Source of the DNA: a bacterium
GTDB taxonomy: Bacteria > Spirochaetota > Leptospiria > Leptospirales > Leptonemataceae
Assembly: GCA_024742665.1 (NCBI GenBank)
Contig: JANSYA010000016.1
Coordinates: 1 to 64,000 of the forward strand
Direction of reading: 5' to 3'
DNA: 64,000 nt
Each line of letters begins with the position of its first letter. The first letter of the stretch is position 1. Positions 8,300-15,448 of this stretch are shown here, piece after piece. The notes below the pieces were generated by a model. It ran no database searches, was not told where the DNA came from, and saw only the letters and a program-made list of their open reading frames with translations. A program made the translations under genes and the position numbers.

Positions 8300-8960
8300 A
8301 AACGGCGATGCGCTGCTGCTCGTGGATCTACAGAATTACTATCTGGATCCGGAGTCGGATTTTGTCCGCTACTCGGAATCGAGCTATCCCGGGGCCATGC
8401 AATATATTTCGGAGCGCTGGCGCACGTCCGTCGAAGGCCGGGTGACGGAGCTGCTGCGGGCTTTTCGCGCCGCCGCTCGCCCGGTGATTTATTTGCGACT
8501 GTGCGGCCGGGATCCCGAGCGCCTGGATCTGCATCCATTCTTTCAGGACAGCTTTCGCGACGGTCGCGAGCACGGCTTTCCCGCCGTCTATCCCCTGCAA
8601 GACGAAGCCGCCGCGCAAAATCCGCCGACTATAGCGCCCCTCGAAGGCGAAGCTGTGTTCAACAAGACCGGCTTCAGCGGCTTTCATTCCGGTGGGCTGT
8701 ATGAGTATTTGCAGGCGAACCAGGCCGAGGCCGATCGGATTGAGCGCCTGGTGGTGGTCGGTCTGGCCACCAGCCAGTGCGTGGACACGACCACCCGGGA
8801 CGCCTCCGATCGCGGCTACCGAATCGTTTTGATTGAAGACGCTCTGGCGGACTACACCGAGACGGCGCACATGGCGGCGCTCTTCGCATCCCAGGCGGTG
8901 TGCGGCGGCGACATTCGCAGCGCAGCCGAGTACCTCGACGCCGTGCCAGAGCACGGGTAA
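8292..8960 (+). CDS. isochorismatase-family cysteine hydrolase
   Basis: 222 residues. The fold starts with DALLLVDLQNYYL, whose Asp near residue 12 is the first member of the catalytic triad. The Lys is in VFNKTGFSGFHSG near 121, and the nucleophilic Cys is in VVGLATSQCVDTTTRDA near 160, preceded by the usual non-proline bend. The cysteine hydrolase family includes nicotinamidases, N-carbamoyl hydrolases and isochorismatases. The substrate cannot be fixed here, and no NAD-salvage or siderophore genes are nearby. The start ATG overlaps the upstream YcxB-like gene by 8 nt. A strong terminator lies 66-100 nt after the stop. Confidence 0.85.
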   Translation: MIENGDALLLVDLQNYYLDPESDFVRYSESSYPGAMQYISERWRTSVEGRVTELLRAFRAAARPVIYLRLCGRDPERLDLHPFFQDSFRDGREHGFPAVYPLQDEAAAQNPPTIAPLEGEAVFNKTGFSGFHSGGLYEYLQANQAEADRIERLVVVGLATSQCVDTTTRDASDRGYRIVLIEDALADYTETAHMAALFASQAVCGGDIRSAAEYLDAVPEHG

Positions 8961-9025
8961 GACCCGCGCCGGAGCACGGATAAAAGCCGCGGCCGAAGGC
9001 GATGGAACGGGCGTTCGCGCCGGGG

Positions 9026-9060
9026 CAAAAAAAAGCCCGCGACGAAAAGGCCGCAGGCTT
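9026..9060 (-). terminator. rho-independent terminator after tRNA-Glu
   Basis: Read on the minus strand, AGCCTGCG pairs with CGCGGGCT (one G-T pair) around a 10-nt loop, and eight T follow. It lies 75 nt beyond the 3' end of tRNA-Glu. On the plus strand it may also help end transcription from the hydrolase gene. Confidence 0.8.
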
Positions 9061-9134
9061 GATTGAAAAAAGTTGAATGAGATTCGTTTATCCGGCCAGG
9101 CGAAGTCTTCGCACGGACCGGGCGATCTCAAATG

Positions 9135-9206
9135 CATCCCGTAGGGGAATCGAACCCCTGTTGCTGGAATGAAAATCCAGAGTCCTAACCGCTAGACGAA
9201 CGGGAC
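9135..9206 (-). tRNA. tRNA-Glu (anticodon TTC)
   Basis: The minus strand folds as a full cloverleaf: acceptor GTCCCGT / ACGGGAT (with a terminal G-T pair), a D-arm with TCTAGCGGTTAGGA, an anticodon stem CTGGA/TCCAG around a loop with TTC, and a T-arm CAGGGGTTCGATTCCCCTA. The discriminator is G73, as is typical of tRNA-Glu. CCA is not encoded. A terminator follows, and tRNA-Lys lies about 290 nt upstream on the same strand with its own terminator. Confidence 0.95.
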
Positions 9207-9312
9207 GTTTTCTATTCTGTATTTACAAAACTAGAACGACGGTCAGGACTAAAATATTTGAAAGAACTGTGTATCAAGAGTCGGCCCGCAAAGGGACAGA
9301 CACAAAAGCGTT

Positions 9313-9424
9313 CAGGACTTCCTGCAGCCCCGCCCTTGAGCAATCGCAGCAGTTCCGGCGCAAGACCGGATCCTGATCGCTCAGAGCTTCCCTACAACTC
9401 ACAACCGGGCTGCAGGAAATCCTG
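9313..9424. repeat. long imperfect inverted repeat between the two tRNA genes
   Basis: The 18 bases at 9313-9330 (CAGGACTTCCTGCAGCCC) are repeated inverted at 9407-9424 with a single mismatch. The 76-nt loop itself holds smaller complementary pieces (GAGC/GCTC and CCGG/CCGG). No coding frame fits. It could be a structured RNA, a processing spacer or a small mobile palindromic element. Confidence 0.5.
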
Positions 9425-9426
9425 AC

Positions 9427-9450
9427 GAAAAAAACCTCTGTTGAAGGTTT
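9427..9450 (-). terminator. rho-independent terminator after tRNA-Lys
   Basis: On the minus strand, AAACCT pairs with AGGTTT around a 7-nt loop and the stem runs into a T-tract (complement of 9428-9434). It starts 45 nt beyond the tRNA-Lys 3' end, so the two tRNAs appear to be separate transcription units. Confidence 0.7.
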
Positions 9451-9457
9451 CAGACTA

Positions 9458-9479
9458 CTCAGTCGTCGAAACGGCTGAG
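9458..9479. repeat. REP-like hairpin containing the CGACAGGCTCAG motif
   Basis: CTCAGTCGT (9458-9466) pairs with ACGGCTGAG (9471-9479) around a CGAA loop, with one G-T pair. The adjoining bases on the minus strand read TCGACAGGCTCAGCC, a core recalled from dispersed extragenic repeats in other bacteria. Only one copy was noticed in this window. Confidence 0.45.
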
Positions 9480-9494
9480 CCTGTCGAGAAAATT

Positions 9495-9567
9495 TGAGGC
9501 GTCTGGGACTCGAACCCAGGACCACCTCCTTAAAAGGGAGATGCTCTACCAACTGAGCTAACGCCTC
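9495..9567 (-). tRNA. tRNA-Lys (anticodon TTT)
   Basis: The minus strand gives a 7-bp acceptor GAGGCGT/ACGCCTC, a D-arm TAGCTCAGTTGGTAGAGCA, an anticodon stem TCTCC/GGAGG with loop CTTTTAA (anticodon TTT), a variable loop, and a T-arm TCCTGGGTTCGAGTCCCAG. The discriminator is A73, as expected for Lys. CCA is not encoded. Confidence 0.95.
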
Positions 9568-9655
9568 TCGATCGCGTCAGATTATGTAGCGCGGTTTTTG
9601 GGTCAAGCCGATTTGTCCTTGCCCTGTCCGAAGCCGGCATTACAGCGTTTGCCTG

Positions 9656-10261
9656 ATGCTTAATTCTTTCACCAACGCGCTGCACGCCACCGCCCTCATC
9701 ATTTATACCGTCCTGGTGTACTGGTCCATGCAGGCCGGCGACCCGCTCTACACGATCTGGATTTTCCTGACCTTTCTGTTCGTTGCGATCCTGAAAATTC
9801 TCGGTATGATCGTGCATCTGCCGCAGGTCGACCACGTGCGAGAGCGTCACAACTTTTTCTGGATTCTGATTTCGATCGGCCTGGTCTTTTTGAATTACGC
9901 GACTCTGATCGCGATTCACGCCCCCCTCTGGGCGCTGGTCCTGGGCATGGTCATTACCGTGGGGTTCGTCGTTCAGTATATTCGGACCCTGCTAAACGAT
10001 ACCGGGCACTTCGTCTGGATCGCCCTGGCCATGACGCTGATCTATTTGCTGTGCACTTTTTTGACCACCGGCATGTTGCAGCTGGGCTGGATTTGCACGC
10101 TGATTTCCCAGATTTTGTGGATTGGCCTGGAGCGCGTGCCCTATCTGGAAGAGCGAAAATATCACAACGACATTTACCATTTCGCCCTGATTGGCAGTAC
10201 CTATCTGCTGTTCAAATCGATCGAAACGGGTCTGTGGGAAGTCGCCGCGACGACGGGCTGA
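9656..10261 (+). CDS. polytopic membrane protein of unknown function
   Basis: 201 residues, mostly hydrophobic, with about six transmembrane helices: about 8-26, 34-54, 68-86, 90-110, 119-140 and 143-160, plus a weaker C-terminal one near 175-190. Charged loops are short (VDHVRERHN, VPYLEERKYHND). There are no transport, enzyme or Cys/His metal motifs. The start at 9656 (MLNSFTNALHATALII) has no strong SD. The gene is flanked by the tRNA-Lys gene and a convergent lipoprotein gene, so it is likely monocistronic. No family is recognised. Confidence 0.65.
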   Translation: MLNSFTNALHATALIIYTVLVYWSMQAGDPLYTIWIFLTFLFVAILKILGMIVHLPQVDHVRERHNFFWILISIGLVFLNYATLIAIHAPLWALVLGMVITVGFVVQYIRTLLNDTGHFVWIALAMTLIYLLCTFLTTGMLQLGWICTLISQILWIGLERVPYLEERKYHNDIYHFALIGSTYLLFKSIETGLWEVAATTG

Positions 10262-10364
10262 AACGAGCCGGAGTTAAGCGACACATACCTTTTCGGTGCT
10301 GGAGTCCCGGCTCTCCGGGCATACCACCGCGATGCGTTTCGTATGCTCGTCCGTAGACGGGCGT

Positions 10365-11528
10365 TTAGCGCGCGGGCATCAAGTCGCCGACGATCAGGGT
10401 GTTCGGATCGAATTTGTGACTCCACTGGCCGGATTCGACGCTGATTGTGCGCAGCTCGGAAACTGTGGCGGTGGTGTTGAAAATAAAACCGGTAACGATG
10501 GTTTCCAGGCCCAACTGGACGAGGCTGATCTGCTGCCAGTTCAGCGTGCTCTGGGCGCAGGCCGGATGCATGGTATAGCCGCCGTTCCAGGTGAGGCCGT
10601 CGTACGAAAAGTCCGCGAAGCAGTCCGCGCCGGAGCCGCTTGACTTGCTGCCGATCGCTATGAAGCGGGTGCCGTCGAAGATCACGCCTCCGGGCAGCTC
10701 GCCTCCCGTCGCGTTCGCGAAGATCCCTGAGCCCGTCGTCCACACGCCGTTTTGTAAGACCTTTACGATCGGTGTGGCGCCGCTATTGCCGATCGCGACG
10801 ATGCGGCCATCCGCTCCGACGGCCATCTGCTCGTACTGCTCGGTGCCCGATCCGGTCGTGGCAAAGGCCACGTTCACCGGATCCGTGCTCGCATAGACGC
10901 CGTCCTTGCTGGCCGCGTAAAACACGCCGTTATGAAATAAAAAATTTTCAATGCCCTGGGTCGTGCCCGCCGCCCGGGCCTGCCAGGTCACGCCGTCGTC
11001 GGTCGATACCCGGAGGACTGCCGCCAGGTTGCCGGTGCTGGAAGCCACAAATGTGCCGGAGCCGTACGCGACGGGACTCAGTCCGGAACCCGCCGTCGGG
11101 CCGCAGTCCACGGGAGACCAATCGTAGCCATTGGGACTATTTAAGATTACGCACTGCGTGGTTGGCCCATCTCCGAGCTGGTCGCTGCCGACGGCGACGT
11201 AGCGGCCGGCGCCGTACTCAACTCCGCCCAGAAATTTGCAGCCGTTTACGGTGAACTGTCCGCTCGACACGATTGTCGCCGGCAGATCCTGGCGATAGGT
11301 CCGGCAGGTGTCCAGATCGGAGCCTACACCGACAAGCGAGCCGGCGTAGGCGATCGAAAGCCAGGCCGGATTGCAAAAGGCAGCATCGTTACAATCGGTG
11401 GAATGAAATTCACATTGCGCGAGTCCCAGAACCAGGCCGAGCGCGAGCCAGTGTAGACTGCGGCGCAGCCTCCTGCGGGACGGCGACCGAAGATCAGTCG
11501 GGAGTTCAACGCGGGGCTCAATCTGCAT
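10365..11528 (-). CDS. lipoprotein with sialidase/propeller-like repeats
   Basis: The ATG at 11528 (MQIEPRVELPT) is chosen; the longer frame to 11624 would run into the CheW gene. It gives 387 residues. A twin-Arg-rich n-region (SRRRLRRSLHWLALGL) leads to a lipobox ending LGLAQC. The mature chain repeats a pattern of about 50 residues: a Gly-aromatic strand, VAxGS, then 'S-x-DG-x-x-W' (STDDGVTWQ, SYDGLTWNG, SPNGYDWSP). At least five such repeats suggest a beta-propeller resembling sialidase/BNR folds without catalytic residues. Several Cys pairs suggest disulfides. It is probably surface or periplasmic and binding rather than enzymatic (inference). Confidence 0.7.
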   Translation of the reverse strand: MQIEPRVELPTDLRSPSRRRLRRSLHWLALGLVLGLAQCEFHSTDCNDAAFCNPAWLSIAYAGSLVGVGSDLDTCRTYRQDLPATIVSSGQFTVNGCKFLGGVEYGAGRYVAVGSDQLGDGPTTQCVILNSPNGYDWSPVDCGPTAGSGLSPVAYGSGTFVASSTGNLAAVLRVSTDDGVTWQARAAGTTQGIENFLFHNGVFYAASKDGVYASTDPVNVAFATTGSGTEQYEQMAVGADGRIVAIGNSGATPIVKVLQNGVWTTGSGIFANATGGELPGGVIFDGTRFIAIGSKSSGSGADCFADFSYDGLTWNGGYTMHPACAQSTLNWQQISLVQLGLETIVTGFIFNTTATVSELRTISVESGQWSHKFDPNTLIVGDLMPAR

Positions 11529-11565
11529 GCGATAGATCCGAAGAGAGGTGGCGAAAAGCGTGGGA

Positions 11566-12105
11566 CTACTTTTTCGTAAAGGCGCTCGCGGCTCCGGAAA
11601 ACAATCCGGAGAGTTCTTCTTCACTGAATAGATGATTCAGGTTCATCAGGACTACGAACTCTTCGTCGTTCTTACCGACTCCGGTGACGAATTTACTGGC
11701 GGCGGTCTTCAACGAAGGCGGGCCGGGATCGATATTCTCGGGCGGGAAGCGTACGACGTGCGAAACCTGATCCACGGCCAGGCCGATGCGGCGTCCCTGA
11801 ATTTCAATGATGATGGCGCGGTCCAGCGAGGTATTCGAAGTGGCCGCGGCGGCCTGAGGGTTCTGCTCGTCCTGGGTCTGAATCGACAGCTTGAGTTTGA
11901 GATCGACGATAGGCAGAACCCGCCCGCGAATATCCATCAGTCCCAGAAAGTACTGCCGGGCGTGGGGAATGCGAATCAGATTTTCGACTTTGACGATTTC
12001 TGCGACCTGCAGAACCGGCACGCCGTATTCCTCTTCCCCCAGCATAAAGGTCAGGTACTTCTGCTGGATTTCTTCGTGCGCGCGATCGGCGCTCTGAGCC
12101 CTCAT
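11566..12105 (-). CDS. cheW: CheW-like chemotaxis coupling protein
   Basis: 179 residues. After a polar N-terminus comes a complete CheW domain: KYLTFMLGEEEYGVPVLQVAEIV near residue 17, a conserved IPHARQYFLGLMDIRGRVLPIVDL segment near 46, then RAIIIEIQGRRIGLAVDQVSHVVRF near 95 and KFVTGVGKNDEEFVVLMNLNHLF near 138. CheW couples chemoreceptors to CheA in the signalling arrays. No CheA, receptor or CheY is in the window, so this is an isolated copy. An Ala/Asn/Gln/Thr-rich insertion (about 78-92) sits in the middle of the domain. The downstream lipoprotein gene follows after 37 nt. Confidence 0.92.
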   Translation of the reverse strand: MRAQSADRAHEEIQQKYLTFMLGEEEYGVPVLQVAEIVKVENLIRIPHARQYFLGLMDIRGRVLPIVDLKLKLSIQTQDEQNPQAAAATSNTSLDRAIIIEIQGRRIGLAVDQVSHVVRFPPENIDPGPPSLKTAASKFVTGVGKNDEEFVVLMNLNHLFSEEELSGLFSGAASAFTKK

Positions 12106-12174
12106 ATACGCATCTTATTCTGAAGCCCTGCCGGAATCAACCGCGAATCACGCCGCGCCGCGAACCCCGGGCTC

Positions 12175-12951
12175 TTACAGAAAGATTCCCCACATGCGGT
12201 ACTGTAGCTGCAGGTAGACCGCAAACGCGCTGGCAGTGAGCAGCCCGGCCACTTTCGGCAGAAAGGGATCGCGCTGGCGCCACACCCAGTCCATGGCTCC
12301 GGAAAAGAGCCCCAGAGCGCCCAGATAGCCGGCGAGCTCGGTCAGGTTGAGTGCGTTTTGCAGATAGGCGTAGTACAAAATCAGACCCAGACCGATGTCG
12401 GTTAATTCAGCCGGGGCGCGTTGGAAGGCCCGAATGTACCAGGGCTGCTCTTCGAGCTCCAGAGAGGCCTCGCGCTTGCGGCGAAAATATTCGCGGATCC
12501 AGCCGCGGACGCTAAAGCGTGAGTTGATCGGCAGAACGTCGGACTGACGGCCGGATCCGCGCATGGCCGGTAGCACCGGCTGCGTCGGCAGGCCGTAGTT
12601 GCCGCCGATCGACTGGAGCGCGGTCTCGTCGGGTAAAAACTGAAAATAGTTGGCCAGCGGGCCCAGACGCGACGTCAGATCCACCGAACGTTTGCCGGCG
12701 ACTTCGCGCTCCTGCAAAATCGTGCCGCTCTTAAACAGCGCCACGTATTCTCGACCGTTTTCAGCGGCGACCCGCAGGCTGATGCGGGTCATGCGACGGC
12801 CGTAGTTGAAATCGACTTCGAGCTGATCGCCCTGGACGGTTTCCGTGTAATAGTTGCGAGCGAAGCCCTCGTGCTGGGAGGGCCGGCTTTTCCAGAGCTG
12901 CTGGAGATTCGGGGTATCAGGCAGAGCCTGGGCTGTAGATGGTGCGATCAT
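12175..12951 (-). CDS. hypothetical protein with C-terminal membrane helices
   Basis: The start at ATG 12951 (MIAPSTAQALP) is chosen because longer versions would run through the promoter and start of the divergent bactofilin gene at 13064. It gives 258 residues. The N-terminal 150 residues are soluble and mixed, with NYYTETVQGDQLEVDFNYG and an Arg-rich stretch (YFRRKREASLELEE). Three hydrophobic segments follow, about 175-195, 200-215 and 230-250. No catalytic motif and no known family are seen. The divergent pairing with a bactofilin could mean a shared envelope or cell-shape role, but that is only positional. Confidence 0.55.
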   Translation of the reverse strand: MIAPSTAQALPDTPNLQQLWKSRPSQHEGFARNYYTETVQGDQLEVDFNYGRRMTRISLRVAAENGREYVALFKSGTILQEREVAGKRSVDLTSRLGPLANYFQFLPDETALQSIGGNYGLPTQPVLPAMRGSGRQSDVLPINSRFSVRGWIREYFRRKREASLELEEQPWYIRAFQRAPAELTDIGLGLILYYAYLQNALNLTELAGYLGALGLFSGAMDWVWRQRDPFLPKVAGLLTASAFAVYLQLQYRMWGIFL

Positions 12952-13063
12952 GGCGGAGCTGCTATCAATAACGGCTTCTCGGCCGAATCTCTTGCGCAAT
13001 TTTGCCGGGCCCGGGCAACGGTTTTCGGATTGACCCCGGTCCATTTGCCCGAAATACAAGCTC

Positions 13064-13387
13064 ATGGCGAATTCGGACATCGATACGGTTCTGGGCGAAG
13101 ATATTTCGTTTCGGGGCAAGCTTCAGTTCAAAAAGAACCTGCAGATCAACGGCAAATTCAAGGGCACGATCACGACCGGCGGCCATCTGATCATCGGTCC
13201 CGGCGCGCGCGTCGAAGCCGATATCGAGGCCGGCGACGTTTCAGTCCAGGGGCAGCTCCAGGGCAATGTCACCGCCATGCGTCAGATCGATCTTCTAAAA
13301 GACGCCCGCCTGCGTGGCGATCTGCGCACGCCGAATCTCCAGATCGCTTCGGGATCGCGCTTTTCCGGCAACTGCATTATGGACTGA
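13064..13387 (+). CDS. bactofilin (polymer-forming cytoskeletal protein)
   Basis: 107 residues. After a short N-terminus (MANSDIDTVLGEDISFRG) the chain shows the regular beta-helix pattern of bactofilins, with short strands separated by Gly turns: GKLQFKKNLQINGKFKGTI, GGHLIIGPGARVEADIEAG, VSVQGQLQGNVTA, RLRGDLRTPNLQIASGSRF. Bactofilins self-assemble without nucleotide into filaments at the inner membrane and take part in cell shape, stalk or wall-synthesis localisation. In Leptospira they affect helical shape (established for the family there). The protein is short but complete. No M23 peptidase, a common partner, lies beside it. Confidence 0.9.
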   Translation: MANSDIDTVLGEDISFRGKLQFKKNLQINGKFKGTITTGGHLIIGPGARVEADIEAGDVSVQGQLQGNVTAMRQIDLLKDARLRGDLRTPNLQIASGSRFSGNCIMD

Positions 13388-13572
13388 AGCGCCGAATGCC
13401 TGCAAGCGACCGGATTATGTTCGTTCGGCGGGCCGGTCGGCGGAGCACGGTCGCGTGTCTACGAGCCCGGCGACTGGCGCGGCTCGATTTTTCTGACACG
13501 AAGATCGCCGGAACGCGTCTAATTCGCAGATCGTAATCATCTCACATTTATCTACACAGTTGAGGATTTAGA

Positions 13573-14592
13573 ATGAAATTCACTTACAAATCAGGGCGTC
13601 TGTTCGCTACGATCGTACTGGCGTCCGTGTTTGCGACGGGCTGCGGCGACGAGCCTTATGTCGAGGTCGACGGCACGAAGTACTTCGAGGCAGATCTGGC
13701 GAAGTCCTCGCCTTCCAGTTACAAAGCGATGCGCGACGAGTACAATCAGCAGTTGGTCAACGCTCTGGGCCAGTTGGCCACGGATAAATTATTCGCCGCC
13801 GAGGCGAAAAAGCAGAGCAAAACAAAAGAAGAGTACATGAGCGATCTGCGCAAAAAAGTGCAGCCGCCGACCGAGGCGGAGATGCGCAGCATGTATGCCC
13901 GTTTGAAAGAGAGCGGCCAGATCGGAGCCGAAAGCTATGAGCAGGTTTCAGATCGCATCGCGCAGTTTATGCTGGGCCAGAGTCAGCAGGAAGTCATGCA
14001 GGCTGAGATCGCACGCCTGAAAAAAGACTACGGCTACAAAGTCTATTCCGGACCGATCGTGCGCCAGGAAGTGGCCGTGGACGATGATCCGGTGCGCTCC
14101 AATCCCAATGCGAAAGTTACGATCATCGAATTCTCCGATTTCGAATGCCCGTACTGCACGCGAGTCCAGGAGACCGCGACTCAGATTCGCGCCAACTACG
14201 GCGACAAAATCAAATGGGTGGTCAAAGACTTTCCGCTCAGCTTTCACGAGAAGGCCATGGCGGCCCACGTCGCTGCGAACTGCGTGCTGCTCCAGGATAA
14301 AGACAAGTACTGGGAGTTTTTCGACGGCCTGTTCGCGGCCGATCGCGCGCCGAACTATCTCGATCCGGATCAGCTGGCCAGCCTGGCGGGTCGGGTCGGT
14401 GCGAATATGAAAGATTACAATATGTGCATGACGAATAGCGACGCCATGGAAGCGGAAGTCAAAGCCGATATCGCCCAGGGCGAAGGCGTTGGCGTGCGTG
14501 GAACGCCGGCTTTTTTCATTAACGGTCGATTCGTATCGGGCGCTCTGCCCTACGCCGACTTTGACGCGATCATTAAAGAAGAGCTGAACTGA
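13573..14592 (+). CDS. DsbA-family thiol oxidoreductase lipoprotein
   Basis: 339 residues. The signal peptide ends VFATGCGDE, a lipobox. Residues 30-155 are a helical domain reminiscent of SurA/PpiC-type N-terminal regions (weak resemblance). A thioredoxin_4 domain follows from about 165: SNPNAKVTIIEFSDFECPYCTRV carries the CPYC redox centre near residue 194, DFPLSFHEKA is typical of DsbA helices, and VGVRGTPAFFINGRF holds the cis-Pro near 315. It likely oxidises or isomerises thiols of exported proteins in the periplasm. A cysteine-rich secreted protein is encoded convergently just downstream. A GAGGA Shine-Dalgarno precedes the ATG. Confidence 0.88.
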   Translation: MKFTYKSGRLFATIVLASVFATGCGDEPYVEVDGTKYFEADLAKSSPSSYKAMRDEYNQQLVNALGQLATDKLFAAEAKKQSKTKEEYMSDLRKKVQPPTEAEMRSMYARLKESGQIGAESYEQVSDRIAQFMLGQSQQEVMQAEIARLKKDYGYKVYSGPIVRQEVAVDDDPVRSNPNAKVTIIEFSDFECPYCTRVQETATQIRANYGDKIKWVVKDFPLSFHEKAMAAHVAANCVLLQDKDKYWEFFDGLFAADRAPNYLDPDQLASLAGRVGANMKDYNMCMTNSDAMEAEVKADIAQGEGVGVRGTPAFFINGRFVSGALPYADFDAIIKEELN

Positions 14593-14624
14593 ACTGAGTT
14601 CAGGGCACCGTCACGTCGCGCGTA

Positions 14625-14663
14625 AACTCCAGGGTCTGTCGATGGCGATAGATTCCTGGAGTT
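14625..14663. repeat. 9-bp inverted repeat after the DsbA-like gene
   Basis: AACTCCAGG (14625-14633) is repeated inverted at 14655-14663 with a 21-nt loop, between two convergent genes. Without a T-run it is only a possible terminator. Confidence 0.35.
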
Positions 14664-14742
14664 GCGGGCGGCGGAAGGCGGATCTTTTGCGACTCCCCGG
14701 GCCCGCCTGTCTTTCTGGCTCCGCCGATATTTTAGCGCAGAT

Positions 14743-15024
14743 TTAGCGCAGGCACTGGGAATCGTTCATGCACGCTTCGCCGGTATTCGAACAAACCTTC
14801 TTGCCGAATTTACCTTTCACACATTGCCCTTTGATCTTCGGCGCGATGCCGCCGGTGCACACGCCGCTCGAACACTTCTTACCGACGCCGCACTGAATAT
14901 CCATCGTGCACTCTTTCTGATTCGCGCTCAGGCTATGCGTCGCTCCCAGGCCGAACGCAAAGGCGATGGCCAGAGTTAAAGCGATTTGAATCGCCCGGGA
15001 TTTTAGAAGTTGAAGCTCAGTCAT
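14743..15024 (-). CDS. small secreted cysteine-rich protein
   Basis: 93 residues with an AGGAA Shine-Dalgarno. A signal peptide covers residues 10-34 (hydrophobic IALTLAIAFAFGLGATHSLSA). The mature part of about 58 residues has eight Cys in two similar blocks, Cx6Cx5Cx4C (CTMDIQCGVGKKCSSGVC is the clearest) and a second block ending CMNDSQC, separated by a Lys/Gly-rich linker. The spacing 'C-x-x-D-x-x-C-x2-G-x2-C' recalls disulfide knots of secreted eukaryotic and bacterial Cys-rich domains. Four disulfides are likely, and the adjacent DsbA-like lipoprotein could introduce them (inference). Function is unknown. Confidence 0.65.
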   Translation of the reverse strand: MTELQLLKSRAIQIALTLAIAFAFGLGATHSLSANQKECTMDIQCGVGKKCSSGVCTGGIAPKIKGQCVKGKFGKKVCSNTGEACMNDSQCLR

Positions 15025-15100
15025 TGAGTGGTTTCCTGCCTGGTAGTTTGTGTGATTAAGATGGATCCCTTCGGTATGATTCGTGCCGCGGGCTCGCGTT

Positions 15101-15340
15101 TCAGGTCGGGGAGATCCGGCCTGCGCTCAATGAGCGCTGACCGAAAAGCTGCAGCGGATTTAAATCAATCCGCGCGGACCAGCAGCGCGGACAGGCCCGG
15201 GCCTGGTTGAGTCTGGCGCCGGCCGCAATCACCCGACTGCGCGTGTGAATCCGGCCGCAGCCCTCGCAGCGACAGACCGACTCCGGCGCTTCGAAGTTCG
15301 CCGGTTCCGGGTCACGGATGATGTTGTAGGCGTAGGCCAT
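15101..15340 (-). CDS. possible small zinc-ribbon-like protein
   Basis: 79 residues starting MAYAYNIIRDPEPANFE. Two Cys clusters, CRCEGCG near residue 23 and CPRCW near 50, are spaced like a zinc ribbon (CxxC ... CxxC). The rest is Arg-rich and weakly hydrophobic. There is no strong SD, and an overlapping 228-residue frame occupies part of the same strand. The frame is kept because the Cys pairs look non-random, but it may be spurious. Role unknown; nothing in its neighbourhood explains it. Confidence 0.4.
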   Translation of the reverse strand: MAYAYNIIRDPEPANFEAPESVCRCEGCGRIHTRSRVIAAGARLNQARACPRCWSARIDLNPLQLFGQRSLSAGRISPT

Positions 15341-15448
15341 AGCTTTGTATCGACCGATCCCTGGGCGCTTGCAAGCAGTTTTCGTAGCGCAAGAGCGCCG
15401 CCATCGCCGTCTGGAGGCCCGCCAGCGATTGAGTGAGTTCCGATTGAT

